Shown in pieces: positions 19,451 through 28,167 of a stretch of 64,000 nucleotides of DNA. The position numbers and the translations under genes were made by a program. Origin of the DNA: an uncultured Algibacter sp. (GTDB lineage Bacteria; Bacteroidota; Bacteroidia; Flavobacteriales; Flavobacteriaceae); contig NZ_CANLGU010000001.1 of the NCBI RefSeq assembly GCF_947490405.1, positions 862,492 through 926,491 on the forward strand. Reading direction: 5' to 3'. How positions within the stretch are numbered: position 1 is the first letter of the stretch; every line of letters begins with the position of its first letter. The notes below the pieces were generated by a model. The model was not told where the DNA came from. It saw only the letters and a program-made list of their open reading frames with translations, and ran no database searches.

Positions 19451-20353
19451 CTAAAAGAAAATCTCCTGTGCCAGCCTAAACGTATTGGCATGCGCTTCAA
19501 TAATAATTTTAATATCTGGAGAATAACCTCCACCCATGGAGCACATTACTGGTGTTTTATTGTTTTTACAAGTTTGTAAAACAAATCGATCACGCTCCTT
19601 GCACCCCTCCAAAGTCAACCCTAATTTCCCTAATTTATCTGAAGCCACAACATCTACACCAGATAAATAATAGATGAAATCTGGTTTTTCATCATTTATT
19701 AATTTTGGTAAAATGTCCTTTAAAATAGATAAATAGGTTTCATCATCTGTGTCATTTTCTAAAGCAATATCTAAATCACTTTGCTCCTTTTTAAAAGGGT
19801 AGTTCCCTTTTCCATGCATCGAAAAAGTAAATACCGATGTATCATTTTGAAATATTTCGGCAGTTCCGTTACCTTGATGGACATCTAAATCTACAATTAA
19901 TACTTTTTTTACTAAACCCTTGTCTAGTAAATAACGTGCGCCAATGGCTTGGTCGTTAAGTAAACAAAAAGCTTCTCCTCTATTAGAATATGCATGGTGT
20001 GTGCCTCCAGCAATATTCATTGCAATACCATATTTCAAAGCAAATTCTGTTGCTTTAATTGTACCATCTGCGATTATTACTTCGCGCTTTACTAATACTT
20101 CACTTAACGGAAACCCAATCTTTCTAGCCGCTCTTGCATTTAAAGTTAAGTTTTGTAAATCTTTATAATACGCCTCTGTATGAACTCTTAAAATATGGGT
20201 ATCCTCAGGAATAGTTGGCTCAAAAAAGTTGTTTGAAGTGCAAGTGCCTTCATAAATTAATTGTTGAGGCAACAATTCATATTTAATCATCGGGAACCGA
20301 TGGCCTTCTGGCAGCGGGTGTTTATATATTTCGTGGTAGGCTATTTTTAGCAT
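19451..20353 (-). CDS. histone-deacetylase-family enzyme
   Basis: 300 residues of the zinc deacetylase fold. GGTHHAYSNRGEAFC carries the catalytic His pair near 117-120; DLDVHQGNGT holds the zinc Asp and His near 155-161; SGVDVVASD has the second Asp; MGGGYSP follows. Bacterial members deacetylate small acetylated amines, acetoin-utilisation-like substrates or proteins. Specificity cannot be read from the sequence. It is monocistronic or leads into the transporter, from which it is separated by 60 bp. Confidence 0.88.
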   Translation of the reverse strand: MLKIAYHEIYKHPLPEGHRFPMIKYELLPQQLIYEGTCTSNNFFEPTIPEDTHILRVHTEAYYKDLQNLTLNARAARKIGFPLSEVLVKREVIIADGTIKATEFALKYGIAMNIAGGTHHAYSNRGEAFCLLNDQAIGARYLLDKGLVKKVLIVDLDVHQGNGTAEIFQNDTSVFTFSMHGKGNYPFKKEQSDLDIALENDTDDETYLSILKDILPKLINDEKPDFIYYLSGVDVVASDKLGKLGLTLEGCKERDRFVLQTCKNNKTPVMCSMGGGYSPDIKIIIEAHANTFRLAQEIFF

Positions 20354-20404
20354 TATTTTTCCTGAGAAATTAGGAACCTTTCTTATAAAAATTATTAATT
20401 TATA

Positions 20405-20433
20405 ATGGATTCCTGCCTTCGCAGGAATGACAA
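20405..20433. repeat. short dispersed hairpin repeat
   Basis: ATTCCTGC, loop CTTC, GCAGGAAT, followed by GACAAAAT. A perfect eight-pair hairpin with a stable tetraloop, of the type scattered in flavobacterial intergenic DNA. It lies between the stop of tex and the start of the deacetylase gene. Related copies are at 52034-52105. Confidence 0.7.
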
Positions 20434-20440
20434 AATCACT

Positions 20441-22558
20441 TTATTTATGCAATTTTAACTGAATACGCTTTCGCGGAATATCAACCTCCAACACTTTTAC
20501 TATAATTTGCTGATGTAAATGCACATGTTCATTCACATCTTTTACAAAACTGTCTGATAGGTTAGAGACATGAATTAGTCCGCTTTCTTTAATACCTACA
20601 TCTACAAAGCAGCCAAAATTGGTAATATTATTTACAATTCCTGGAAGTAATTGTCCTTCTCGCAAATCATTAATCGTTTTTATGTTTTGATTGAATGTAA
20701 AGACTTTCGCTTGCTCTCGAATATCTAAACCTGGTTTTTCTAATTCTTTAATGATGTCTTCTAGGGTTAATAAACCAACCGAATCCGTACAATACGTTTT
20801 CAAGTTTAATTTTTGAAGTAGGTCTTTATTTCCAATTAAATCTTCAACAGATTTCCCTAAGTCTTTAGCCATTTTAGTTACAATCGAGTAACTTTCTGGG
20901 TGAACCGCAGAATCATCCAACGGGTTTTTAGCATCTTTAATTCTTAAAAAAGCAGCTCCTTGTTCAAAAGCTTTTCCGCCTAAACGGGGTACTTTTTTTA
21001 TGTCGCTTCTAGATTTAAATACGCCATTTTCTTTTCTATAACTAAAGATGTTTTCAGCTAGTTTAGGACCAATTCCAGACACGTAACTTAGCAACGATTT
21101 ACTGGCCGTATTAATATTTACTCCAACGGCATTTACGCAATTTTCAACCACAACATCCAATTGTTTTTGAAGTTTAGTTTGGTCGACATCATGCTGATAT
21201 TGTCCAACACCTATAGACTTAGCATCAATTTTTACGAGTTCAGCCAACGGGTCTTGTAATCGGCGACCAATAGATACCGAGCCACGAACTGTAACATCAT
21301 AATCTGGAAATTCTTCTCTAGCTATTTTTGACGCTGAATAGATACTAGCGCCAGCCTCACTTACTACAAAAATCTGCACATCATTTTTAAAATGTACTTT
21401 TCTAATTAAAGCTTCGGTTTCTCTGGATGCTGTGCCGTTTCCAATAGCGATAGCTTCAATTTTATAGGCCTCACAAAGCGAACTTATCTTTTTCATGGCA
21501 CCAACACTATCGCTTTTTGGCGGATGCGGATATATGGTTTCATTATATTTTAATTGCCCTTGTGCATCAAGGCACACCACTTTACAACCTGTTCTAAATC
21601 CGGGGTCTATGGCTAAAACGCGTTTTTCACCCAAAGGCGAACCCAATAATAATTGTTTTAGATTTTTTGCAAAAACATTAATAGCAGATTCATCAGCTTT
21701 ATCTTTTGCTAGTTGCAATGCTTCATTGCTTAATGATGGCAGTAATAAGCGTTTGTAAGCATCTTTAATCGCAATTTCAATTTGTTCCGCGCAAGCGTTA
21801 TTACTTTTTATGATGCGTCTTTCAATATTATCTAGCGCTCTATCGTTATCAATTTCAATTTTTAAACGAATAAATCCTTCTTTTTCCGCTCTTAAAATAG
21901 CTAGCAAACGGTGTGATGGAATTCTACTTAAAGATTCTTCCCAATCAAAATAATCTCTAAATTTTTGTGCGTTCTCCTCTTTACCTTTTGTTTTTATCAC
22001 TTTTGTAGAAATCATTGCAAAACGTTCCAACTGCCTTCGGATATTATTCCGAATATCTGTTCGTTCATTTATCCATTCTGCAATAATATGCCTTGCGCCT
22101 TCTAAAGCATCTTCAACTGATTTTACATCGCCTTTTACATATTTATAAGCAATCGACTCCACATCATTTGCATTCTGGCTCATAATTATTTTTGCCAGAG
22201 GTTCTAAACCATTTTGTCTTGCTTTTTCAGCTTTTGTTTTTCGGCTTTTTTTATAGGGTAAGTAAATATCTTCAAGGGTTGTTACATCTTGAGTCGACTC
22301 AATTTTTTGTTTTAATTCTGAAGTTAAAACATCCTGTTCTTCTAAAGCTTTTAAAATGGCTTTTTTACGCTTTTCTAAAGCTTCAAACTGATCTTTAAAC
22401 TTTACAATGTCACCTATTTGAACCTCATCTAAATTTCCTGTACGCTCTTTTCTATACCGCGAAATAAAAGGAATGGTACAATCTTCATTAAGTAATGCTA
22501 TGGTATTTTTTACAGATTGCTCTGGAAGTTGCGTTTGGGAGGTAATAAATTTTATCAT
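20441..22558 (-). CDS. tex: Tex-family RNA-binding transcription accessory protein
   Basis: 705 residues, slightly short for Tex. Order: N-terminal helical domains 1-310 (TRKERTGNLDEVQIGDI-like region), YqgF/RNase-H-like domain from about 318 (VLAIDPGFRTGCKVVCLD), helix-hairpin-helix pair near 490-560 (LSYVSGIGPKLAENI; VPRLGGKAFEQGAAFLRI), and a C-terminal S1 domain near 635-705 (GIVNNITNFGCFVDVG). Tex binds RNA and supports transcription and stress tolerance. It is a household protein in this phylum. Confidence 0.93.
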   Translation of the reverse strand: MIKFITSQTQLPEQSVKNTIALLNEDCTIPFISRYRKERTGNLDEVQIGDIVKFKDQFEALEKRKKAILKALEEQDVLTSELKQKIESTQDVTTLEDIYLPYKKSRKTKAEKARQNGLEPLAKIIMSQNANDVESIAYKYVKGDVKSVEDALEGARHIIAEWINERTDIRNNIRRQLERFAMISTKVIKTKGKEENAQKFRDYFDWEESLSRIPSHRLLAILRAEKEGFIRLKIEIDNDRALDNIERRIIKSNNACAEQIEIAIKDAYKRLLLPSLSNEALQLAKDKADESAINVFAKNLKQLLLGSPLGEKRVLAIDPGFRTGCKVVCLDAQGQLKYNETIYPHPPKSDSVGAMKKISSLCEAYKIEAIAIGNGTASRETEALIRKVHFKNDVQIFVVSEAGASIYSASKIAREEFPDYDVTVRGSVSIGRRLQDPLAELVKIDAKSIGVGQYQHDVDQTKLQKQLDVVVENCVNAVGVNINTASKSLLSYVSGIGPKLAENIFSYRKENGVFKSRSDIKKVPRLGGKAFEQGAAFLRIKDAKNPLDDSAVHPESYSIVTKMAKDLGKSVEDLIGNKDLLQKLNLKTYCTDSVGLLTLEDIIKELEKPGLDIREQAKVFTFNQNIKTINDLREGQLLPGIVNNITNFGCFVDVGIKESGLIHVSNLSDSFVKDVNEHVHLHQQIIVKVLEVDIPRKRIQLKLHK

Positions 22559-22581
22559 CTAATTTAAAAAACCTTGTTTTA

Positions 22582-23592
22582 TTAATCTTCTAAAATTTCA
22601 ATTTGTTTAACAACCTGTGCTTCAGTTACAGGATAAGGCACATTATTCCGAATGGTTTGATAAACGGCTTCAAAAACATTTAAATACGATGCCTTGATAA
22701 GTCCTATTTTCTCCTGAGTTTTAACATCATCTTTAACAATAGTTAAAACCCCTTCTTTACCGGGCGGTTCAACACCAAATAATGGATTATTAGGTTTTAT
22801 CCCTGCATTTAATTGCGTTTCCTGAACATCGGTGCGTTCCTTCATGTACGATCCTTTTGCACCATGTAAAACAAAGGCAGGAAGCGCATTGGCAACTAAT
22901 AGATTTGCTGTAAGAAACACTTGTAAACCGTTTGGATATTTTAGATGTATATGTGCATAATCATCAATTTGTGTTTCGGCACGATTTCCATGAAGTGTCT
23001 TGTTCCACGATTCTGGAATTCCAAATAAAGCTATCGCTGCATCTAAGGTATGTGGTATTAAATTATATAAAACGCCATTGCCAGGAATAGGCAATTCTTT
23101 ACTTGCGGTTTGGTTCATGGCAGGCTTATATCTGTCGTAGCGAAAATGAACTTCTACTAAATCGCCTAACTTACCAGATTCTACAACACTTTTAACGGAT
23201 AGAAAATCACTATCATAACGTCTATTTTGAAAAGGCATTATGAAACAATTGTTTTTTTTAGCTTCTTGATAAAGTATTTTGGCTTCTGCTGATGTAATAG
23301 TAAATGGCTTTTCTACAAGGATGTGTTTATTTAATTGGATTGCTTTGAAAGCAAAATCGAAATGTGTTGCACTTGGTGTATTTATAATCACTAATTCAAT
23401 AGTTGAATCGTTAAGCAGCTCATCAACGCTATCATAACTCGTAATGTTTGCATATTCCTGCTGCGCTTTCTTTTTACTCCTTTCAACAATAGCGGTTAAT
23501 TCAAAACCCTTATGTAATTCTAAAAAAGGACAGTGAAACAAACTTCCAGACATTCCGAAGGATAACACTCCTGTTTTTATTGTATTATTCAT
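22582..23592 (-). CDS. Gfo/Idh/MocA-family oxidoreductase
   Basis: 336 residues from ATG 23592; an ATG four codons upstream is possible but less likely. The Rossmann fold begins GVLSFGMSGSLFHCPFL, then TPSATHFDFAFKAIQLNKH and EKPFT, the family's nicotinamide-site motif. A C-terminal beta-sheet domain follows (EVHFRYDRYKP). It probably oxidises or reduces a sugar or inositol derivative with NAD(P); the substrate is unknown. It has its own promoter with a perfect -7 box at 23630-23637 and lies 23 bp upstream of tex. Confidence 0.88.
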   Translation of the reverse strand: MNNTIKTGVLSFGMSGSLFHCPFLELHKGFELTAIVERSKKKAQQEYANITSYDSVDELLNDSTIELVIINTPSATHFDFAFKAIQLNKHILVEKPFTITSAEAKILYQEAKKNNCFIMPFQNRRYDSDFLSVKSVVESGKLGDLVEVHFRYDRYKPAMNQTASKELPIPGNGVLYNLIPHTLDAAIALFGIPESWNKTLHGNRAETQIDDYAHIHLKYPNGLQVFLTANLLVANALPAFVLHGAKGSYMKERTDVQETQLNAGIKPNNPLFGVEPPGKEGVLTIVKDDVKTQEKIGLIKASYLNVFEAVYQTIRNNVPYPVTEAQVVKQIEILED

Positions 23593-23629
23593 TTTAAAAG
23601 TCAATTAAGTAAAATAATCTGTAGTTGTA

Positions 23630-23637
23630 CAAATTTA
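23630..23637 (-). promoter_or_regulatory. -7 box of the oxidoreductase gene
   Basis: The minus strand reads TAAATTTG, an exact TAnnTTTG match, 37 bp before the ATG at 23592. A TTG lies 22 bases further upstream. Confidence 0.6.
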
Positions 23638-23713
23638 AAGCTATTTACCAAAAAACGCGCAATACTAAAATGGTATTACGCGTTATATATAAACACTCTT
23701 TTAAATATTGTTT

Positions 23714-23896
23714 TTAGGCCACCTTCTTAATCAAATCGAAGCATGGGCATTTTTTACAGCGTTTGTTTTCGCCCTTTTTAAACTTTTTACAGCAACTACT
23801 TTTTACTTTTTCAGGAAAGTCTAGACCCAACTTTCGTAATTTCTTAATTGCCTTTTTTTGTTTCTTTTTTTTGCCCACAGAAAATGAGAATTTCAA
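23714..23896 (-). CDS. small cysteine- and lysine-rich protein
   Basis: 60 residues, with a TTG start. The N-terminal half is very basic (GKKKKQKKAIKKLRKLG). The C-terminal half has five Cys in a CC-x10-C-x2-C-x-C pattern (SSCCKKF, NKRCKKCPCFDL), suggesting a small metal site. No named family is recognised. A perfect -7 box (TATTTTTG on the minus strand, 23905-23912) ends eight bases before the TTG, which predicts a leader of only a few bases and supports this start. It lies between the oxidoreductase and ferritin genes. Confidence 0.6.
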   Translation of the reverse strand: MKFSFSVGKKKKQKKAIKKLRKLGLDFPEKVKSSCCKKFKKGENKRCKKCPCFDLIKKVA

Positions 23897-23952
23897 TCTT
23901 CAGGCAAAAATAAGTTATTTTTATTAAATCTAAATAAGCTTAATTGTTAAAA

Positions 23953-24471
23953 TTATTCTGGAGTATTAATTGCTGCCGTAGTTACTGTTAAATTTTCAAT
24001 ATCTCTATCGAATAAGTACAAGCCACCTTTGTCATCACCTATCATATTTATTTTATCTAAAATGGTACGTGCTACAGCCTCTTCTTCTATTTGTTCAGCA
24101 ACATACCATTGTAAAAAATTGTGTGTTGCATAATCTTTTTCCTGAAGAGATATATGAACTAACTCATTAATACTCTGAGATACAAATACCTCATGATCAA
24201 AAAGCTTTTCAAACATTTCTTTAAAAGAGTTAAATGTTACATTTGGTGCTTTCAATTGCGAGATTTTTGCATGTCCACCTCGCTCGTTAACAAACTTTAC
24301 AAGTTTGAGCATGTGCTCGCGCTCTTCATCGCTTTGTGCGTACATAAAGTTTGAAACCCCTTCTAAACCTTTAACCTCTGCCCAACATGCCATGGCTAAA
24401 TATATTTGAGAAGATTCTGCCTCTACTCGTATTTGATTATTTAATGCGTCTTCTATAGATTTTGATAACAT
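23953..24471 (-). CDS. ftnA: ferritin
   Basis: 172 residues from ATG 24471. Ferroxidase-centre residues of bacterial non-heme ferritin are visible: E in RVEAESSQIYLAM near 16, the EEREHM motif near 48-53, E near 93 and the Q near 126 in LQWYVAEQIEEE. It stores iron as a 24-mer. An upstream in-frame ATG would add 35 residues translated from the terminator at 24530-24562 and is rejected. The sequence TAACTTTA 16 bp upstream is a near-consensus -7 box. Confidence 0.93.
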   Translation of the reverse strand: MLSKSIEDALNNQIRVEAESSQIYLAMACWAEVKGLEGVSNFMYAQSDEEREHMLKLVKFVNERGGHAKISQLKAPNVTFNSFKEMFEKLFDHEVFVSQSINELVHISLQEKDYATHNFLQWYVAEQIEEEAVARTILDKINMIGDDKGGLYLFDRDIENLTVTTAAINTPE

Positions 24472-24529
24472 AATATTGGTTTTTTGTAAAGTTAAAGATT
24501 TAGTTGATTCTTTTAAATTCAAACCATAA

Positions 24530-24562
24530 AAAAAGGTTATTCGTTTATAGAATAACCTTTTT
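24530..24562. terminator. bidirectional-looking terminator hairpin
   Basis: AAAAAGGTTATTC, a seven-base loop, GAATAACCTTTTT. Thirteen perfect pairs with A and T flanks. It terminates the cupredoxin-like transcript read on the minus strand and separates it from ferritin. Confidence 0.85.
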
Positions 24563-24584
24563 CTACTATTAATCAATTTTGAAA

Positions 24585-24965
24585 CTACTGAACTGTCAAC
24601 GTATATTGTGGTGTTGGGTTCAATGGACAGAAATATACATATTCTCCTTTTGCTAAAGTTGTTGCATTTGTTTTTTGTGTTTCTCCATCTTTAACAACTT
24701 GCGTTACGTAAGCTGTTTTAATATGATTTTCTGGATTGCTAGCATCAGCTCCTTTTTTTACTAAAACTAAACCAACTTTTTCTGCTGCATGGTTATTTGC
24801 TACTTCAAATACATAAGTACCTTCACTAACAGTTAATGCTTTTTGAACAAATTCTCCTTTAGTTTGCTCTAAAGAAATTGTTTTTACTGATGCCATGGCA
24901 TCTTGTGCATTTGAGTTGAATGCAAATGCTAATACTACTACTAAAATTACTATTACTTTTTTCAT
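24585..24965 (-). CDS. secreted cupredoxin-like protein
   Basis: 126 residues. The signal peptide ends at NSNA20. The mature chain looks like an eight-strand cupredoxin barrel: EGTYVFEVANNHAAEKVGLVLV near 48-69 provides one candidate copper His, and GEYVYFCPLNPTPQYTLTV near the end resembles the Cys loop of plastocyanins. However, the usual His and Met after the Cys are absent (PLNPTPQY), so a normal type 1 copper site is doubtful. It sits between ferritin and an AhpD-like gene, a setting that suggests redox or metal stress. Confidence 0.7.
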   Translation of the reverse strand: MKKVIVILVVVLAFAFNSNAQDAMASVKTISLEQTKGEFVQKALTVSEGTYVFEVANNHAAEKVGLVLVKKGADASNPENHIKTAYVTQVVKDGETQKTNATTLAKGEYVYFCPLNPTPQYTLTVQ

Positions 24966-25026
24966 TGTTTTAAATTATTTTGAGCTTTTGCTCTGATTAT
25001 TGATTATTTATTTGTGTTTATTAATA

Positions 25027-25575
25027 TTATACTGCAACTTCAGCTAATGGCTGTGCTACTGGAAAATCTACTGGGACTTGTGTTGTACTGTGTACGTAAT
25101 TTGAAATTGTTTTATCACCTACTAAAGAAATGGTATCTATTAAATTTCCTTTTGAATAGCCTGCATTAAAGAAATTTTCTAATACAGCTTCGTCTGTTCT
25201 TCCTCTGTTCTCTGTAATGTTTCTAGCTAACCTTGCTAAAGCATCTAATTTATTATCAAAAGAAGCTTCTCCTGCTCTTAATTCTAAAATTTGTTCATCT
25301 GAAAAACCATTCATTTTTCCAATTACTGTATGCGCAGACAAACAATAAATACAATTGTTTACTTCACTTACTGCTAAATTTACAACCTCTTTTTCTTTAG
25401 CTGATAAAGATGTTTTTGCATTAGCAAAATTTAAATAGTTTTCTAAAGCTGTATTACTATGCGCATAAGTTGCATATAAGTTAGGTACAAAACCTAAAGC
25501 TTTATTTAAATTATCGAAAATAGCTTGGTTATTTTCGCTTACTTGATCTTTTGTTGGTACATTGAATGTGCTCAT
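25027..25575 (-). CDS. AhpD-like carboxymuconolactone decarboxylase family protein
   Basis: 182 residues. The AhpD active-site motif ExxxCxxCxxxH is complete: E71, C75, C78 and H82 (SEVNNCIYCLSAHT). AhpD-like proteins reduce peroxides or alkylhydroperoxidase partners with a Cys pair. The promoter (minus-strand GCACCTTTGTA at 25623-25633) and an upstream control element are repeated, with the same spacing, before the 58-residue ORF next to the AraC regulator. So the gene is probably a target of that regulator. Confidence 0.85.
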   Translation of the reverse strand: MSTFNVPTKDQVSENNQAIFDNLNKALGFVPNLYATYAHSNTALENYLNFANAKTSLSAKEKEVVNLAVSEVNNCIYCLSAHTVIGKMNGFSDEQILELRAGEASFDNKLDALARLARNITENRGRTDEAVLENFFNAGYSKGNLIDTISLVGDKTISNYVHSTTQVPVDFPVAQPLAEVAV

Positions 25576-25622
25576 TATTTTTGTTTTTAAATTTTTAATT
25601 ATTGTTTACTTTATTTTGATAG

Positions 25623-25689
25623 TACAAAGGTGCAACCGTTTTAAAGGTTATACCATGTTTGTATTTCCCTTATAATTGTCAATTTTTCC
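25623..25689 (-). promoter_or_regulatory. control region of ahpD-like gene (copy 1)
   Basis: Within 67 bp the plus strand has TACAAAGGTGC (a -7-like box CACCTTTG on the minus strand) and, starting 44 and 52 bases further, CCCT and ATTGTC followed by ATTTTTCC. Copy 2 at 25892-25958 has the same blocks at the same distances, while the sequence between the blocks differs. This is the pattern expected for an activator site upstream of a promoter. Confidence 0.7.
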
Positions 25690-25690
25690 T

Positions 25691-25867
25691 TTATATATTT
25701 GAAGAGATATTATTCTTCTGAACATAAGGCATTTCTGCATCACAATAATAATCGTGAATATGTTTTTGCTCACAATGTGTTTTAGGTGAAATTGTGTTTA
25801 ACACTTTTCTTCCTTTTCCTCTGAATATTTCAATTAGATTGAAAACTGATATATGTTTTAAATTCAT
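25691..25867 (-). CDS. 58-residue protein next to AraC regulator
   Basis: ATG at 25865-25867 opens a frame of 58 codons. The product is soluble and His- and Cys-containing (SPKTHCEQKHIHDYYCDAE). No family is recognised. It is supported by its own promoter-like region, which duplicates that of the ahpD-like gene. It lies 91 bp downstream of the AraC gene and 115 bp upstream of the ahpD-like gene on the same strand. His and Cys residues could bind a metal, but this is only a guess. Confidence 0.5.
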   Translation of the reverse strand: MNLKHISVFNLIEIFRGKGRKVLNTISPKTHCEQKHIHDYYCDAEMPYVQKNNISSNI

Positions 25868-25891
25868 AATATTGTTGTTTTAATTATACAC

Positions 25892-25958
25892 TACAAAGGT
25901 GCGGAGAAAGAAGACTTGATAAAATGATAAGATTGCCCTAGTTATTGTCGATTTTTCC
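25892..25958 (-). promoter_or_regulatory. control region of the 58-residue ORF (copy 2)
   Basis: TACAAAGGTGC at 25892, CCCT at 25936, ATTGTC at 25944 and ATTTTTCC to 25958 on the plus strand: the same blocks and distances as copy 1 (offsets 0, 44, 52). The distal block touches the stop codon of the AraC gene. Confidence 0.7.
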
Positions 25959-26801
25959 CTAAGATATCTTTTTAAGTTGTTTTTTGAAGTCTGAAGGTGA
26001 TAAAGCAGTATGTTTTTTGAATAATCGACTTAAATGCGACGCATCTTCAAACCCAACCTCATAGGCAATTTCCTTTGCTGTTTTATCTGTGTAGATTAAT
26101 AAACGTTTTGCCTCGAGTACAATGCGTTCGTGAATAATTTGCAACGGACTTGTATTTAATTTGGCAAACGTATTGGATAGTGTTTTAGGAGACTTAAAGA
26201 GTTTATCGGCGTAAAAAGTCACGCTATGTTCTGTTTTAAAATGAGATTCAACCAGCATATTGAAATCGCGCAACAAATCTATTTTGGTGTTTTTTATAGT
26301 TTCCACAAATCCTTCTTTGGATTTTAATAAACGTGTACTAATAATGATGAATCGTGCCATAAGCATACGCAGCATTTCGGCTTGAATGGTATCTTCAGTT
26401 TCTAATTCGTCTAAAAACACTTCGTGCAAAACATTCAGTTTTCTCTTTTCTTTATCATCTAACTCTATAATAGGAATATGCACATTTCCAAAAAATAGCA
26501 ACCCTGCACAACTTACTTCTTGATCGTGATCTTTAATACAATAGAACTCTCTGTTAAATTGATATACCACCAAATCTTTACCCGAAATAAATTGAAAATA
26601 TTGAACAACCGTTAACGCTAAAATACTGTTAGGAGCAATAGTATATGGCATACTATCTACAACTATTTTTGCTTCAGAATTAGTCGTTCTTATAAACGTA
26701 TATAGTTCTGGTTGTTTAGAGTTTTTATATGATTCTAGAAGGTCTTCATTTCCTAATTTTAAAATGGCATTGGTTGAAAACTCTGTGAATGTTTTTTGCA
26801 T
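25959..26801 (-). CDS. AraC-family transcriptional regulator
   Basis: 280 residues. The C-terminal 100 hold two helix-turn-helix units (FKSPKTLSNTFAKLNTSP; TAKEIAYEVGFEDASHLSRLFKKH) with the family signature ending LSPSDFKKQL. The N-terminal 160 residues look like a sensing domain without a clear cupin motif. The next genes downstream share duplicated control regions and include an AhpD-like peroxidase, so an oxidative-stress or peroxide signal is plausible. Confidence 0.9.
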   Translation of the reverse strand: MQKTFTEFSTNAILKLGNEDLLESYKNSKQPELYTFIRTTNSEAKIVVDSMPYTIAPNSILALTVVQYFQFISGKDLVVYQFNREFYCIKDHDQEVSCAGLLFFGNVHIPIIELDDKEKRKLNVLHEVFLDELETEDTIQAEMLRMLMARFIIISTRLLKSKEGFVETIKNTKIDLLRDFNMLVESHFKTEHSVTFYADKLFKSPKTLSNTFAKLNTSPLQIIHERIVLEAKRLLIYTDKTAKEIAYEVGFEDASHLSRLFKKHTALSPSDFKKQLKKIS

Positions 26802-26885
26802 ATCGTGTTAGTCTATAACTTTCAAAAATCATTACATGATATAATTATCTTTTAGACTACAAATACCCCAAAGTAAATAAGACAT

Positions 26886-26921
26886 AAAAAAACTCACTTC
26901 CTTCTAGAAGTGAGTTTTTTT
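26886..26921. terminator. terminator of the OmpA-lipoprotein unit
   Basis: AAAAAAACTCACTTC, loop CTTCTA, GAAGTGAGTTTTTTT. Fifteen perfect pairs. It follows the OmpA gene read on the minus strand. Confidence 0.88.
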
Positions 26922-26943
26922 ATGTTGTTAAACATCTTGAATT

Positions 26944-27648
26944 TTACTCTCCTGCTTGTTTCTTAGCATCTTCAATCATTTTTTCATTGGGCAGAATAAC
27001 AACGTTTACACGCCTATTATGTGCTCTACCTTCAGTAGTGCTATTATCATGCATTGGTTGTGTTTCTCCAAACCAATTTGTAGTTAATCTACTGCCGCTA
27101 ATACCGCTACTTTTTAAATAATTAGTTACTGAATAAGCTCTATCTTTAGATAAAGACATATTATAATCAGCATCTCCAGTACTATCTGTATGTCCAACTA
27201 CTAAAATATTGGTATCTGAGTACTCTTTAAATACATCAATAAGTTTATTTAAGGATTCTTGAGATTTTACATTGATATTTGATTTATTAGTTGCAAAATA
27301 TACACCACTGCCCTCATCGAATGTTACTACTATACCATCATCAACACGTTCAACCTGAGCACCTGGTATTTCTTCTTCAATCTCTTGAGCTTGTTTGTCC
27401 ATTTTGTTTCCAATAAGAACACCTGCAGTTCCTCCGATAACACCTCCAATAACAGCCCCTAGTTCACCGTTGCCACCTTTACCAACATTGTTTCCTATAA
27501 TAGCACCTAAAATAGCTCCTCCTGTTGTACCAATTACTACTCCTTTTTGTTTGTTATTTGCGTTTTGTATTGCTTTACAGTTAAAAAGGCTAACTATCAG
27601 TAATAAGCTCAAAAAAAATGTTGATGTTTTTTTTATATATGTTTTCAT
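26944..27648 (-). CDS. OmpA-family lipoprotein
   Basis: 234 residues. The lipoprotein signal ends at FNC24. A glycine-zipper segment (GTTGGAILGAIIGNNVGKGG) lies near 40-85. An OmpA peptidoglycan-binding domain lies near 115-225 with GHTDSTGDADYNMSLSKDRA and HNRRVNVVI. It anchors the outer membrane to the cell wall. A lipocalin-like lipoprotein gene lies 45 bp upstream on the same strand, a common pairing in this family. Confidence 0.92.
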   Translation of the reverse strand: MKTYIKKTSTFFLSLLLIVSLFNCKAIQNANNKQKGVVIGTTGGAILGAIIGNNVGKGGNGELGAVIGGVIGGTAGVLIGNKMDKQAQEIEEEIPGAQVERVDDGIVVTFDEGSGVYFATNKSNINVKSQESLNKLIDVFKEYSDTNILVVGHTDSTGDADYNMSLSKDRAYSVTNYLKSSGISGSRLTTNWFGETQPMHDNSTTEGRAHNRRVNVVILPNEKMIEDAKKQAGE

Positions 27649-27693
27649 GTTTTGTCTTTTAAATTAATTGATTATTAAGTCTTAAATAAAGAG

Positions 27694-28167
27694 TTATTGC
27701 TCTTTATTGAAATTCATACTTATAGCAAATGGTGCTCCATCAACAGAAACTGTTTGTTGCCATTGCATTGTGGTATCTGACAAAGATGTAAGCTTTAATC
27801 TAAAGCCTTGATTTGTTTCTGATTTTCCTTTAGCATCAGTTGGCTTCAATAGAAAATCATAAAGTCCTGTTGCTTCATCTATTTCCTGAATAGTAAAAAT
27901 AAAATTACGCACCCCTGATTCACAAGCAGAACCATCAATAGTATACGTCCCAGAGTTGTTATTAGGAATAAACTTCCATGAGCTATTTTCAAAACATGCT
28001 TTAGATGCGTCGTTTAACAACTTTACATTGTACGTCCCTGATTTATCATAAGTAATACTGTTAAGCAGCCAATCTCCCTTTATAACTTTTTTTGATGTTC
28101 TGACTGTTTTCGAACTTCCGCAAGCTACTAGACTTAGCGTAAGCATTATTAAAAGAATTTTTTTCAT
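27694..28167 (-). CDS. lipocalin-like lipoprotein
   Basis: 157 residues. The signal ends at VAC16. The mature chain opens with GDWLLNSITYDKSG, the typical start of lipocalin-like domains in Bacteroidota, and continues as a beta barrel with two Cys (KACFENSSW, SACESG) that may pair. Ligand unknown. It leads the operon with the OmpA lipoprotein. Confidence 0.8.
   Translation of the reverse strand: MKKILLIMLTLSLVACGSSKTVRTSKKVIKGDWLLNSITYDKSGTYNVKLLNDASKACFENSSWKFIPNNNSGTYTIDGSACESGVRNFIFTIQEIDEATGLYDFLLKPTDAKGKSETNQGFRLKLTSLSDTTMQWQQTVSVDGAPFAISMNFNKEQ

Noticed and set aside
24472..24576. 35-residue extension of ferritin
   Set aside because: It runs through a terminator hairpin and lacks the family start.
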